Positions 9,801-16,937 of a DNA stretch of 64,000 nt are shown piece by piece (within the stretch, counting starts at the first letter, position 1; each line of letters begins with the position of its first letter). Source of the DNA: CAYQOX01 sp964419335 (GTDB lineage Bacteria > Hinthialibacterota > Hinthialibacteria > Hinthialibacterales > Hinthialibacteraceae). Both the position numbers and the translations under genes were made by a program. Below the pieces are notes generated by a model that had not been told where the DNA came from, made no database searches, and saw only the letters and a program-made list of their open reading frames with translations. The stretch covers positions 186,001 through 250,000 of the forward strand of contig CAYQOX010000001.1 in NCBI GenBank assembly GCA_964419335.1, read 5' to 3'.

Positions 9801-10247
9801 CAGGATGTGGGGCTTCAATTAACCCCAACGACTGAACGCTTGGCCGCGTTCTATCGAGTTGAGAATACGTACCTTTCAATATTTCAAATCCTGGGAGGCT
9901 TGGGTTTGATTCTCGGGTGTGCGGGTATTGGCGTAATCGTCATGCGGAATGTGATGGAACGCCGGGGAGAATTGGCCTTACTGCGTGCGGTTGGATTTTC
10001 AAAAGAGTCGATCGGATGGATGATTCTTATCGAGCATTGGTTATTGCTTGTTTTGGGCTTGGGCATCGGAATTCTCGCCGGGGTCATTGCTGTATTGCCT
10101 CATATTCTTGGCCAAAACACGCAGTTGCCTTACTTCTCGCTTGTTGTGACGATCGTTGCCATGTTGCTTTTTGGGATTCTATGGATTGGGTTGGCCGGGA
10201 AAATCGCCCTGCGCGGTTCGCTCCTTGAAGCGCTGCAAAATGAGTAA
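6879..10247 (+). CDS. FtsX-like ABC transporter permease, two-domain, 1122 aa
   Basis: A GTG start overlaps the ATPase stop codon. The protein has an N-terminal membrane helix (FGVLMGVMIGATILTGALMVG) and a large extracytoplasmic MacB-PCD-like region. A first FtsX core of three helices follows (LFIGFSFFLIVASLILVSLL, then YLLEGLLLACIGALPGCLLA and VIGFVSSIMMAIFAIWFG). Additional helices and a second periplasmic region lead to a C-terminal FtsX core (LGGLGLILGCAGIGVIVM, LIEHWLLLVLGLGIGILAGVI, VTIVAMLLFGILWIGLAG). This duplicated architecture is that of ABC permeases related to LolCE/MacB, which move lipoproteins or amphiphiles or work as mechanotransmitters. The substrate is unknown. It depends on the adjacent ATPase, which is frameshifted as read here. 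Confidence 0.85.
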   Translation: MNFWTFASRSLTHYYRSHFGVLMGVMIGATILTGALMVGDCVKATLEHEALLRLGDTKYALYHPTRFIREELAASVGESLESEVIPALNILGVASSNQTNLQANQVNVYGVNSNFWPLGEDPLDSFDDESEGVWINQQLADHLQVEIGDTLILRMEKPSLLSRDAPLSTFEDAQAVLRQEIAGIVDEQRMGRFDLRSNQTAPFLVYLPLSQLQDVLDHEGRINLMIIPKEDEQVPLAMIHKALEHHWRLEDAQLELRSYDDSSMFELRSERVFLDQTIQQVVKTAFTQEDQALEGDYNLAGVLTYLVNELRTNENSVPYSTVASIGELQGSFSNFEPLEGLKDNEIVINQWLADHLEAEPGDSLEMKYYVFGVMRKLEEMSETFRIKSIIPMDHPLNDRALMPDYPGIQGRENCRDWDPGFTVDLDAIRPADEDYWDEYRGTPKAYISLTKGQPLWSNRFGNLTAVRFISAQQEEAAQAQETIRTVLHSAFTPYMFGFSFQDVREQALQAVQQSMDFGPLFIGFSFFLIVASLILVSLLFLFSIEQRNAQTGLLMAIGFTHKKIQRFYLLEGLLLACIGALPGCLLAMAYNGFLLWGLSTIWSGAVSQIDFQFVVNPQTLVIGFVSSIMMAIFAIWFGLRKAFHRPIRELLTYSAGYNASQRIITPMISSKGLWICVLSIVLCFVMSMIPAETSVAEAGKFFGIGTFMLIGLIGFCHFLIGRLAQHTQHARLSLVSFGLRNNSRRVSRSLAIIGMLACGSFLIVSIGANMRDPFADAEQRSSGTGGFEYFGETTMPIFHDLNTDEGLAEYGLSKEDVPGVTIIPIRVRHGDEASCLNMNRAQTPRLLGVDSDTLAEIEPFTFIDAKEELDQEGWALLKARLTQEDVPTIADQATIMWALGQSLGERIAYTSEQGEMFYAQLVGALNNTILQGSLIIDEEVFLERFPSIGGYQYFLIEAPREQEEEIAETLTYALQDVGLQLTPTTERLAAFYRVENTYLSIFQILGGLGLILGCAGIGVIVMRNVMERRGELALLRAVGFSKESIGWMILIEHWLLLVLGLGIGILAGVIAVLPHILGQNTQLPYFSLVVTIVAMLLFGILWIGLAGKIALRGSLLEALQNE

Positions 10248-10250
10248 CTT

Positions 10251-11288
10251 TTAACTTTCGCTGGGGGTTTCTTCTGCTTTTTTCTCGAAGACTCGTACTT
10301 GCGTCAAGGCTGGATCCATAACAAGGATGCGGCCTTTGGAATCAACAGCGACATCTAAACCCGCGCGATTGGTATCATAGTTCGGCGAGGCGGTTATTTT
10401 ATCGTGTTGAGCGAAGGATTCAGGGCCGGCAACAACACCCATAAATTTCCCATTGGGATCATAGATTTTCACTCGTGTTAATCCTTTTTCACAGGTGACA
10501 AAACCTTCTCCATTCGGTAGAAGGGCGAAATTTACGGGATTACAACAACCACAGAATCCATGAATCTCACTCGAGAACTCGCCCCAAAATGTTTGCATAT
10601 TCCCGTTAAATGAATATTCTTCCAGGCGATGTCTTCCTGTATTTGCTACCCAAAGACGATCTTCGTCAGCGATTGCAACATCCATGTAAGCACTAGGTAA
10701 AATAAAATCACCAAAGGAATTGAGTTTATTACCTGATGTGTCGAAATGGTGAATTTCAGTATTGTGATAATCAGCAACAAAGATATGGTCTTCGAATACA
10801 GCGATGGAGGTAATGTAGACTTGCTCGTCGATGGGGTCCCAGCGTTGTTGCTGTTCTCCAGAAGTATTATACATTTCAATATGATTATCCACTCCGAGAT
10901 AGATCGATCCCTCAGTGTCCACCGTAATCGCTGTCAGTTCTCCTTCGACATCAACTTTGAAAGGACGTTTTCTTCCTTCTGAACTAAAAGCCCGTACGAC
11001 TTCACCTCCGACGTAGATGGTATCGTCAGGAGCGGTTGCGATGACGTGAGCATTATTGATTTCGGTTTGGATGGGCTCGTGGGTTTCTTCATATAGAATC
11101 AGGCTAGGATCGATTTTTCGTAAATTGTCCAGATTATACTCAAATTTCTGCCCTAGTTCGCTGCTTTTGTCTTCAAAGCGATCGGAAACAAAAAAAGAGA
11201 AAAGACCAGCGAATAAAGCAAAACCGATAATGACACCAATGAGCCATTGATAATCAAACCCTTTGGTAGAATTCATTTTGTTCACCAC
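10251..11288 (-). CDS. Membrane-anchored NHL-repeat beta-propeller protein with CCNP motif
   Basis: A 345-residue protein with one N-terminal anchor (WLIGVIIGFALFAGLFSFFV) and an extracytoplasmic six-bladed NHL-type propeller (VAVDSKGRILVMDP, VAIADEDRLWVANTGRHRLEEY and similar blades). It contains a Cys-rich element, FCGCCNPVNFALLPNGEGFVT, followed by EKGLTRVKIYDPNGKF. I recall this GCCNP...EKG..RVK signature from NHL proteins encoded beside NosR/ferredoxin genes in planctomycete-like genomes; that association is from memory. The three cysteines could bind metal or heme or form a disulfide. It is the last gene of the minus-strand redox/propeller cluster, 19 bases after the PQQ gene. Its end is only 3 bases from the convergent permease end. 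Confidence 0.8.
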   Translation of the reverse strand: MVNKMNSTKGFDYQWLIGVIIGFALFAGLFSFFVSDRFEDKSSELGQKFEYNLDNLRKIDPSLILYEETHEPIQTEINNAHVIATAPDDTIYVGGEVVRAFSSEGRKRPFKVDVEGELTAITVDTEGSIYLGVDNHIEMYNTSGEQQQRWDPIDEQVYITSIAVFEDHIFVADYHNTEIHHFDTSGNKLNSFGDFILPSAYMDVAIADEDRLWVANTGRHRLEEYSFNGNMQTFWGEFSSEIHGFCGCCNPVNFALLPNGEGFVTCEKGLTRVKIYDPNGKFMGVVAGPESFAQHDKITASPNYDTNRAGLDVAVDSKGRILVMDPALTQVRVFEKKAEETPSES

Positions 11289-11307
11289 CTTATTTACTTT
11301 ACTATTT

Positions 11308-12699
11308 TTAGTTTGCGGTAATATCCAAGCAGACCATATGAGTTAAATCCCGTGCAATCAACCGTCCCGAGGCTAAGGCGAAGGGAGTCCAGGCATCATG
11401 GCCATCGAGTATTTGATGTTGATCGACCAAGCGAAATTCTTCATGGGTCGCTTTCACGCGACCTAGGAATCCATTGTCGTCCATCACGAAGATATAAGGT
11501 TCGGCAATCATGTATGGCCCAAGCCCAAATTTGTGGGCGCTTGAACTTGTCCAGATTTCATTTCCTTCTAAATCCAAGCATACCAGTTCACCGTTGGGAC
11601 GTACACCGTAAATATGATCTTTGTAAAGAAGGGGAGTGTGTTGGGGAGAACCAAATTGCTTTGGTTCTAATTTAAAAAGTGTGTTAGGTTTGATGGTTTC
11701 GTTCTCTTCTTCGAGTTGTAACATCATGCTACCCGCTTTGTAACCGCCACTAAGAAAGATACGTCCATTTCCCACATCCACGGGCGAGGGAATATTGGCA
11801 ATGCGAATTTGCCAATCAGGAAATTCCCACAGGATTTCACCATCTTCAGCCGAGACACCAACGACCCCGCCGCTTGCGCAATATACGTATTGCTTTTGCT
11901 CATTGAATTGTATGGGAGTAATGGAAGAATGAGTCATTTTCCATTGCTTGGGGTTCGGGGTTTCCCAGATCGTATCTCCTGTTTCACAATCCAGGGCCAC
12001 GATTAACGAGGTTCCCCCTACAGCGAGAATAAGTCGGTCATCATCGACGAAAGGATTTTGCCCCATATACCACGGAGGAATTTCTGCATTATAAATGTAT
12101 TGAATATCCAAGGACCATTTTTTTTCTCCACTGATGGGATCGGCGCAAGTTACATGTCCCTTGGGACCAATGCAAATAACGTAGTCATCCGAAACATAAG
12201 GGATGGTTCGGCTAATACCATGGTTTCGTTTAATGGTAACTGGATAAGTATATCGCCAAATCTCTTCCCCATCAGCCAAGGAAAGGCAACGTAAGGCATC
12301 AGCATTGTTTTCACGGTCGTAATCGATCATGGAAACTCGACCGTCTTTGATGACCGGGCCGGCAAAGCCCTCGCCGACTTCAAGCCCCCATAATTCTTCC
12401 AGTTCACCCTCTTCTTCAACGTGTTCTAAGTCCCCTTTATAAATATTGTCCAAATCTTTGCCGCGGAAACAGGGCCATTCACCACTCAGGTCTGCGGGTA
12501 CGCCATCGGAGGTGATCAGTTCTCCTTCGGGGCCGGTAGGGCTGCCAGTGTCTTCCGCCACTCGAGCGCTTTCTCCCATTCCGGGAACACGTTTATCGAT
12601 TTCCACAGAGGGATTCACGGAGAACAAAATCCCGAGGGCAATGATTCCGACGAGGGTGAAACTTCCGATGATAAGTTTGCTTAAAACGGATTCATTCAT
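11308..12699 (-). CDS. Membrane-anchored PQQ-like beta-propeller protein
   Basis: A 463-residue protein with an N-terminal anchor (LIIGSFTLVGIIALGILFSV) and a WPCFRGKDLDNIY entry motif typical of bacterial PQQ-like propellers. Successive blades follow (ALRCLSLADGEEIWRYTYP, HVTCADPISGEKKWSLDIQ, LIVALDCETGDTIWETP, VGVSAEDGEILWEFP, ELVCLDLEGNEIWTSS) to the C-terminal RLIARDLTHMVCLDI. The fold is that of BamB and quinoprotein dehydrogenases, but I see no PQQ-ligand set that would show catalysis. It is co-directional with, and upstream of, the NHL protein, so both probably form the outer part of the redox cluster. Confidence 0.85.
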   Translation of the reverse strand: MNESVLSKLIIGSFTLVGIIALGILFSVNPSVEIDKRVPGMGESARVAEDTGSPTGPEGELITSDGVPADLSGEWPCFRGKDLDNIYKGDLEHVEEEGELEELWGLEVGEGFAGPVIKDGRVSMIDYDRENNADALRCLSLADGEEIWRYTYPVTIKRNHGISRTIPYVSDDYVICIGPKGHVTCADPISGEKKWSLDIQYIYNAEIPPWYMGQNPFVDDDRLILAVGGTSLIVALDCETGDTIWETPNPKQWKMTHSSITPIQFNEQKQYVYCASGGVVGVSAEDGEILWEFPDWQIRIANIPSPVDVGNGRIFLSGGYKAGSMMLQLEEENETIKPNTLFKLEPKQFGSPQHTPLLYKDHIYGVRPNGELVCLDLEGNEIWTSSSAHKFGLGPYMIAEPYIFVMDDNGFLGRVKATHEEFRLVDQHQILDGHDAWTPFALASGRLIARDLTHMVCLDITAN

Positions 12700-12735
12700 G
12701 CTGGTGTAATCCAGGTGTATTTTTTAGATAAATGG

Positions 12736-12766
12736 GGTGAGCCAGAAGCAAGGCTTTTGGCTCACC
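12736..12766 (-). terminator. Long near-perfect hairpin
   Basis: GGTGAGCCA pairs with TGGCTCACC and the pairing continues inward through one G-T and AAGC/GCTT, giving a 14-bp stem with a 3-base loop. There is no U-tract on either side. It lies between the PQQ gene start (12699) and the broken polyferredoxin/PQQ-tail region, so it could attenuate or terminate the upstream minus-strand transcript. A processing hairpin is an alternative. Confidence 0.5.
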
Positions 12767-12797
12767 TCCCAATAGGTTGTGATCGTTTCTAGTCTAC

Positions 12798-12905
12798 TTA
12801 CCGAACCAGGACGCACTTCATTTGTTCCTGGTCACGGATCAGTAATTTGCCATCGACTAAAGTTAGAGGAGCCCAAATTTCGGCGCGGCCTTTTAACAGT
12901 TTCGC
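12798..12905 (-). pseudogene. C-terminal tail of a second PQQ-like propeller gene
   Basis: On the minus strand, in a frame different from the polyferredoxin, about 35 codons read KLLKGRAEIWAPLTLVDG, then KLLIRDQEQMKCVL, ending at TAA (12798-12800). This is the standard final blade of PQQ-like proteins (compare GRLIARDLTHMVCLDI at the end of the intact gene 11308-12699). Everything upstream of the last blade is missing, and the fragment abuts directly the truncated polyferredoxin. It therefore marks one side of a deletion junction. A separate full-length PQQ gene probably once lay between the polyferredoxin and the surviving PQQ gene. Confidence 0.7.
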
Positions 12906-13699
12906 TTTCGAGGTGGCATTTACGACAGGTATCGGGAGAGATGGTTACCTGCCATTGAGAAAGGCGAGAAAAAGTTCTTAAAATCACGCTGTAGGGACAG
13001 AGAAATAAACAATAAGGGCGTCCCACGAAAAGGGCGATTATCAAAAGGGAACTTCCCAGAATAATCACATTTAAATTCCCTGATAGACGAAAGAAAGAAA
13101 CGAAAGGGTCATATTCACATATAATAAACGCGCTCCCCATGACGGAAAACAACACGGCTGCGCCTAAATAGAGATAAGCCAACATGCTTAAGCCTTGGAT
13201 CAACCAGTAGGGCAATTGAATTGGCTTGATCAAGACTAGATCTTGAATCGCGCCTAAAGGACAAACTCCTGCACAAAAAACTCGGCCAAAAAAAAAGGGT
13301 GAAAATCAAAGGGATTACAAAAAAAGCAGCGGCCGCGATAGGAAGTGTATAGTTCCTATCCGCAAACGCCAAACCTACATTTTGTATCGCTCCAATAGAG
13401 CAAATGCACCCTTCCCGGATAAAGCCGAAATAGATCAGGGAAAAACAGGCCAACAGAAAAACCCACTTTCGCTCTCGCTTTTTCATGATCAAGTAGGTTC
13501 CCACAGAAAGCGCGACGACCAGCAAAGCAATATCCACATACCCCATTATTTCTGAGCGGGGTTCAGGTGTTGTGATCTCTGGGAAGGTATAACCGCTTTC
13601 AAAGTCCGGTGGCGGAAACCGTTGAATATCCTGGGCCAATACATCCACACTCAAATGCAATAGCATCAAGAATAGGAGGATACGATACATGGTGGTCAT
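12832..13699 (-). pseudogene. NapH/NosR-like polyferredoxin membrane protein, frameshifted and 3'-truncated
   Basis: It starts with a leader (YRILLFLMLLHLSVDVLAQ), then membrane segments (DIALLVVALSVGTYLIM, VFLLACFSLIYFGF) and a CICSIG element. The frame is lost at a run of nine A on the plus strand (13288-13296; T9 in the message). With eight, it reads FGRVFCAGVCPLGAIQDLVL and continues as LIKPIQLPYWL, further helices, GRPYCLFLCPYSVIL and DTCRKCHL. These two CxxxCP clusters are typical NapH/NosR [4Fe-4S] sites on membrane helices. After CRKCHL the second cluster is cut short and the frame runs into the PQQ tail, ending at 12832. Predicted role when intact: quinol-linked or ferredoxin-linked electron transfer across the membrane with the adjacent ferredoxin. 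Confidence 0.8.
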
Positions 13700-13710
13700 G
13701 CTTGGTTGTT

Positions 13711-14265
13711 CTATCCTTTCAGCAAATAGGGGTCATCTTTAGGAACACGCGTAAAAGCGTTGGAAGGACAGGAAGCAGCGATGGCGCATTCATTGCAATT
13801 CACACAAATGTCATGCCGCACTTGCAAATAAAAGGAGCCATTGCCAAATGCTTTGCATCCTATAACACATTTTCCACATCCGATGCAGAGGTCTTCGTCA
13901 ATTTTGTATTCATAATAAGGGTCTTCCACAAAGTTGCGGATAATCGCTCCCGTGGGGCACAGCTGGTTTTCTGCCCCAGTATCAAGTGATTTGGGATTGG
14001 GGTCAAAAAATCCTGTACACAGTTTGCAGTATCCGCACATGGCATACGTGTTGACACATTTGACGGCCGACATTTCCAGCACGCAGTTGATGGCGCAGTT
14101 TCCGCATGCAATGCATTTATATGGATCGATTTGCCAAACATATTCCTTCGTTTGACTTCCTTGGAAGGTATACCCGGCTACTCCACCGAGACACAAGAGA
14201 CTAAAACTGCGTAGCCCATCTTTCAGGATACGACGCCGTGGGACTTCTTTTTGGGATTTATCCAT
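13711..14265 (-). CDS. Tat-leader [4Fe-4S] ferredoxin, multi-cluster (NapG/RnfB-like)
   Basis: Start chosen at ATG 14265 (MDKSQKEV) because an AAGG site sits a few bases upstream; a TTG nine bases earlier is in frame. The protein is about 184 residues. The N-terminus has a Tat-like leader (PRRRILKDGLRSFSLLCLGG). It has Cys motifs CIACGNCAINC, CGYCKLC, CPTGA, CIGCGKCVIGC and CVNCNECAIAASCP, enough for about four [4Fe-4S] clusters. This is the arrangement of periplasmic electron-transfer ferredoxins paired with NapH/NosR-like membrane proteins, and such a gene follows 12 bases downstream. It overlaps the small Cys protein upstream by eight bases, so the two are translationally coupled. Confidence 0.85.
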   Translation of the reverse strand: MDKSQKEVPRRRILKDGLRSFSLLCLGGVAGYTFQGSQTKEYVWQIDPYKCIACGNCAINCVLEMSAVKCVNTYAMCGYCKLCTGFFDPNPKSLDTGAENQLCPTGAIIRNFVEDPYYEYKIDEDLCIGCGKCVIGCKAFGNGSFYLQVRHDICVNCNECAIAASCPSNAFTRVPKDDPYLLKG

Positions 14266-14500
14266 GATTCTCAACCTTATTTATTCGTTTCGCTGTGTTT
14301 GCTTGGGGTAAGGAACAATGCTGGAGAATTCCACAGGTTTGACAAACTTGAGGTAACTTATTGTTCTTTTCTTCACACGCAGGATCCTTTTTTCGAAAAG
14401 TCATCCCGCCGATGGAGGCAAGAACTCCAATCGCCACATAACGCAATACAGGCCGTATGGCCATGCGCCGAGTTATTGGAGTGTTTTTTAACGAAACCAT
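14258..14500 (-). CDS. Small membrane-anchored Cys-rich protein
   Basis: An 80-residue protein preceded by an RBS (TAGGAG). A short basic start (TRRMAIRPVLRY) leads into a single hydrophobic segment (VAIGVLASIGGMTF). A Cys-containing tail follows with the pattern C...CQTCG, then CSLPQA, then a basic end. The pattern C-x2-C-x5-C with a following LP-x-A looks like a conserved metal-binding or redox element and not chance coding. The short overlap with the ferredoxin gene supports a shared function. I know of no named family. It is the first gene of the minus-strand redox/propeller cluster. Confidence 0.65.
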   Translation of the reverse strand: MVSLKNTPITRRMAIRPVLRYVAIGVLASIGGMTFRKKDPACEEKNNKLPQVCQTCGILQHCSLPQANTAKRINKVENHG

Positions 14501-14934
14501 TTCTGTTTCTCCTAAGCCAATTTCGAATTACTCTTGTAGTGAATTTATGGTAAATAATAACAAATTTTCTAAATAATATAATTCCCTTCTATATACTTAA
14601 GATGAAGCAGAATGAAAAATAAATGTCCATAGTTGATATAGACAATTTATACTTTTTATAAAAGAGAATCTTTAATAATGTTGGTTCTGGAATTTTATTG
14701 TTGGTCGGTGAAGATGTTAATTAAGTTCCTTGTTAGAGGTGTATTGTAAAGATATGGTAAGCGGATAGAATACAAAAGCCAAGCATTATCCGTGGCTGAA
14801 AGTTGCTTGTATGTTTTTCCACGCTGGATCTCATGGTATATTATAGTAACAAATCATTACCTATCTTGGTTGTTTGTTCAATTACAACGGATGTAAGTTT
14901 TTATGAAAGTCGCATCAAACAGGATAAAAATAAA
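14501..14934. other. AT-rich divergent intergenic region
   Basis: 434 bases between the divergent small Cys protein (minus) and the methyltransferase (plus). It is strongly AT-rich, especially 14550-14680, and should hold promoters for both directions. I see no convincing RNA gene or ORF. In-frame codons upstream of 14935 (from 14803) encode a low-complexity extension that I do not consider coding. Confidence 0.5.
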
Positions 14935-15618
14935 ATGACAAATACGAAAAAAGAGAATCATTCTTCAGTTCTTCGCGTCTTCCAAACCAAAGAAGAAACC
15001 AAGGCGTTTTATAACAAAATAGCGAGTGTTTATGATATGCTTTCTGAATATGCCGAACGCCCCATTCGTGAAAAAGGTTTGGAGTTATTGGCTACGACTC
15101 CGGGGGAACATATCCTCGAAATTGGTTTTGGTACCGGCCATTGTTTGGTTGAGATCACAAAGGCTGTTGGCCAGGAAGGGAAGGCCTATGGCATTGATCT
15201 CGCCGATAAAATGGTGGAACAGACCCGAGCCTTATTGCAAAAAGAAGGCTTGTTGGACTGGGTAGAATTGTATTATGGCGATGCCATCGATCTTCCCTGG
15301 GAAAATGATTCTATGCATGGCGTCTTTATGAGTTTTACGTTAGAATTATTTGATACCCCTGAAATCCCTAAAGTGTTGGAAGAATGTAAACGCGTTCTGA
15401 TACCCGGTGGGAGAATCGTGGTGGTGGGGATTTCGAAAAAAGGAAAACAGGGAGTCGTGATTAAAGCCTTTGAATGGACTCATCGTCATTTTCCTAATCT
15501 GATGGATTGTCGCCCGATTTTTGTCCAAAAGTCCTTAGAGGAAGCCGGTTTTCAGATTGAGGCAACCTTACATGAGCACATGTGGGTGCCGGTAGAGATC
15601 GTGCGTGCCACGATATAA
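14935..15618 (+). CDS. Class I SAM-dependent methyltransferase (UbiE/Methyltransf_11 type)
   Basis: A 227-residue protein, taking the ATG at 14935 (MTNTKKENHS); the longer frame upstream lacks family character. The SAM-binding motif I is LEIGFGTGHCL, the acidic end of strand 2 is YGIDLADKMV, and motif IV/post-I elements are YGDAIDLPWENDSM and LEECKRVLIPGGRIVVVGIS. The N-terminal FYNKIASVYDMLSEYAERP resembles UbiE/MenG-like enzymes, which methylate quinone precursors, but the substrate cannot be fixed from sequence. The gene is monocistronic, with a Gfo/Idh gene following after 150 bases. Confidence 0.8.
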   Translation: MTNTKKENHSSVLRVFQTKEETKAFYNKIASVYDMLSEYAERPIREKGLELLATTPGEHILEIGFGTGHCLVEITKAVGQEGKAYGIDLADKMVEQTRALLQKEGLLDWVELYYGDAIDLPWENDSMHGVFMSFTLELFDTPEIPKVLEECKRVLIPGGRIVVVGISKKGKQGVVIKAFEWTHRHFPNLMDCRPIFVQKSLEEAGFQIEATLHEHMWVPVEIVRATI

Positions 15619-15768
15619 CAATTGTTATGTGAATGTACAACAAATGAAGAAACAATGAGGGAGAAATAATGAGTCTCTATGGTGCGGTTTTCTTGTTTCT
15701 TTGCATTGAAATATGGTAAGCTAAAGTCAAATAGACGGGAACCGTGGAATAAAAGAAAGGATTTTTTG

Positions 15769-16887
15769 ATGAATACGCAAAAAGTGAATGTGGCCATTAT
15801 TGGACTCGGGTTTGGCGCAGAGTTTATCCCTATTTACCAAAAACATCCGAATGCCGAAATGTATGCAATATGCCGCCGAAATGAAAGTGAATTAAATAAA
15901 ATCGGCGATATGTTTGGTATCGATAAACGCTACATGAATTATGAGGATGTGCTTAAAGATCCAGCCGTCGATTTTGTCCATATCAATTCACCCATCCCGG
16001 ATCACGGTTGGATGTCTATCGAGGCGCTCAAAGCAGGAAAACATGTAATGTGTACGGTACCTATGGCCACCACTGTCAAAGAATGTGAGCAAATTATCTC
16101 GCTGGTGAAAGAAACTGGGTTGAAATATATGATGGCCGAAACGGTGGTTTACAGCCGAGAGTTTCTTTTTATCAAAGATTTATATGAAAAGGGAGAATTG
16201 GGGAAAATTCAATACATGCAAGCCTCTCACCCACAGGATATGGAAGGCTGGCCTGAGTATTGGGAACGCATGATCCCCATGCACTATGCCACCCATGTTG
16301 TCTCTCCTGTGCTTGGTTTGGTCAATGGCCGCGCCGAGTATGTCTCATGCTTCGGTTCAGGTACCATCGATGAGCGCATCGCGAAAAAATCGGGCAATCG
16401 TTTTGCGGTGGAATCATGTCATATTAAAATCAAAGATACAGATCTTGCGGCTCACATTTGGCGTTTTCTATTCGATACCGCCCGACAATATCGCGAGTCG
16501 TTCGATGTGTATGGCTCAAAGAAAAGTTTTGAATGGTCACTCATTGAGGGCGAGGAACACGTGATCCATACGGCCAAAAAACCTGAACCAGAAATTCCTG
16601 AACGAGTTCAAGTTCCTGATTTTGCCCATAGGCTTCCTGAAGAGATCCGTCCGTTCACCACCACGATCCAGGATGCGGATCATTTATCGTTCATCCAGGG
16701 CGGCGGCCACGGCGGCTCTCATCCTCACCTAGTTCATGAGTTTGTTTCATCGCTTATTCAAGATCGTGAGCCATGGCCGAATGCTGTTATTAGCGCGAAT
16801 TGGACATGTGTGGGACTTCTTGCTCATGAATCTGCCATCCAAGGAGGAGAAATTGTATCCCTGCCAGATTTTACTATGGTGGATTGA
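15769..16887 (+). CDS. Gfo/Idh/MocA oxidoreductase lacking the EKP lysine
   Basis: Start set at ATG 15769 (MNTQKVNVAI) after AGAAAGG; 372 residues. The N-terminal Rossmann fold is clear (VAIIGLGFGAEFIP, acidic end before CRRNESE). The family's EKP motif, which carries a catalytic or cofactor-positioning Lys, reads CTVPMATT here, so that Lys is Val (residue 97). The downstream His motif is present (HYATHVVSPVLGLVNG). The C-terminal half has the usual beta-sheet substrate domain and a His-rich GGGHGGSHPHLVHEF segment. No export signal, unlike the other two Gfo/Idh proteins in this window. The usual activity is NAD(P)-dependent oxidation or reduction of a sugar or cyclitol; the altered motif makes the reaction uncertain. 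Confidence 0.85.
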   Translation: MNTQKVNVAIIGLGFGAEFIPIYQKHPNAEMYAICRRNESELNKIGDMFGIDKRYMNYEDVLKDPAVDFVHINSPIPDHGWMSIEALKAGKHVMCTVPMATTVKECEQIISLVKETGLKYMMAETVVYSREFLFIKDLYEKGELGKIQYMQASHPQDMEGWPEYWERMIPMHYATHVVSPVLGLVNGRAEYVSCFGSGTIDERIAKKSGNRFAVESCHIKIKDTDLAAHIWRFLFDTARQYRESFDVYGSKKSFEWSLIEGEEHVIHTAKKPEPEIPERVQVPDFAHRLPEEIRPFTTTIQDADHLSFIQGGGHGGSHPHLVHEFVSSLIQDREPWPNAVISANWTCVGLLAHESAIQGGEIVSLPDFTMVD

Positions 16888-16937
16888 AATAAGAGATTCA
16901 TTTTTTACAGCTGCAAGAAGAAGGTGACTAGGGGGAA

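Noticed and set aside
14803..14934. N-terminal extension of the methyltransferase
   Set aside because: The extra 44 codons are AT-rich and lack family similarity; the ATG at 14935 gives a normal length.
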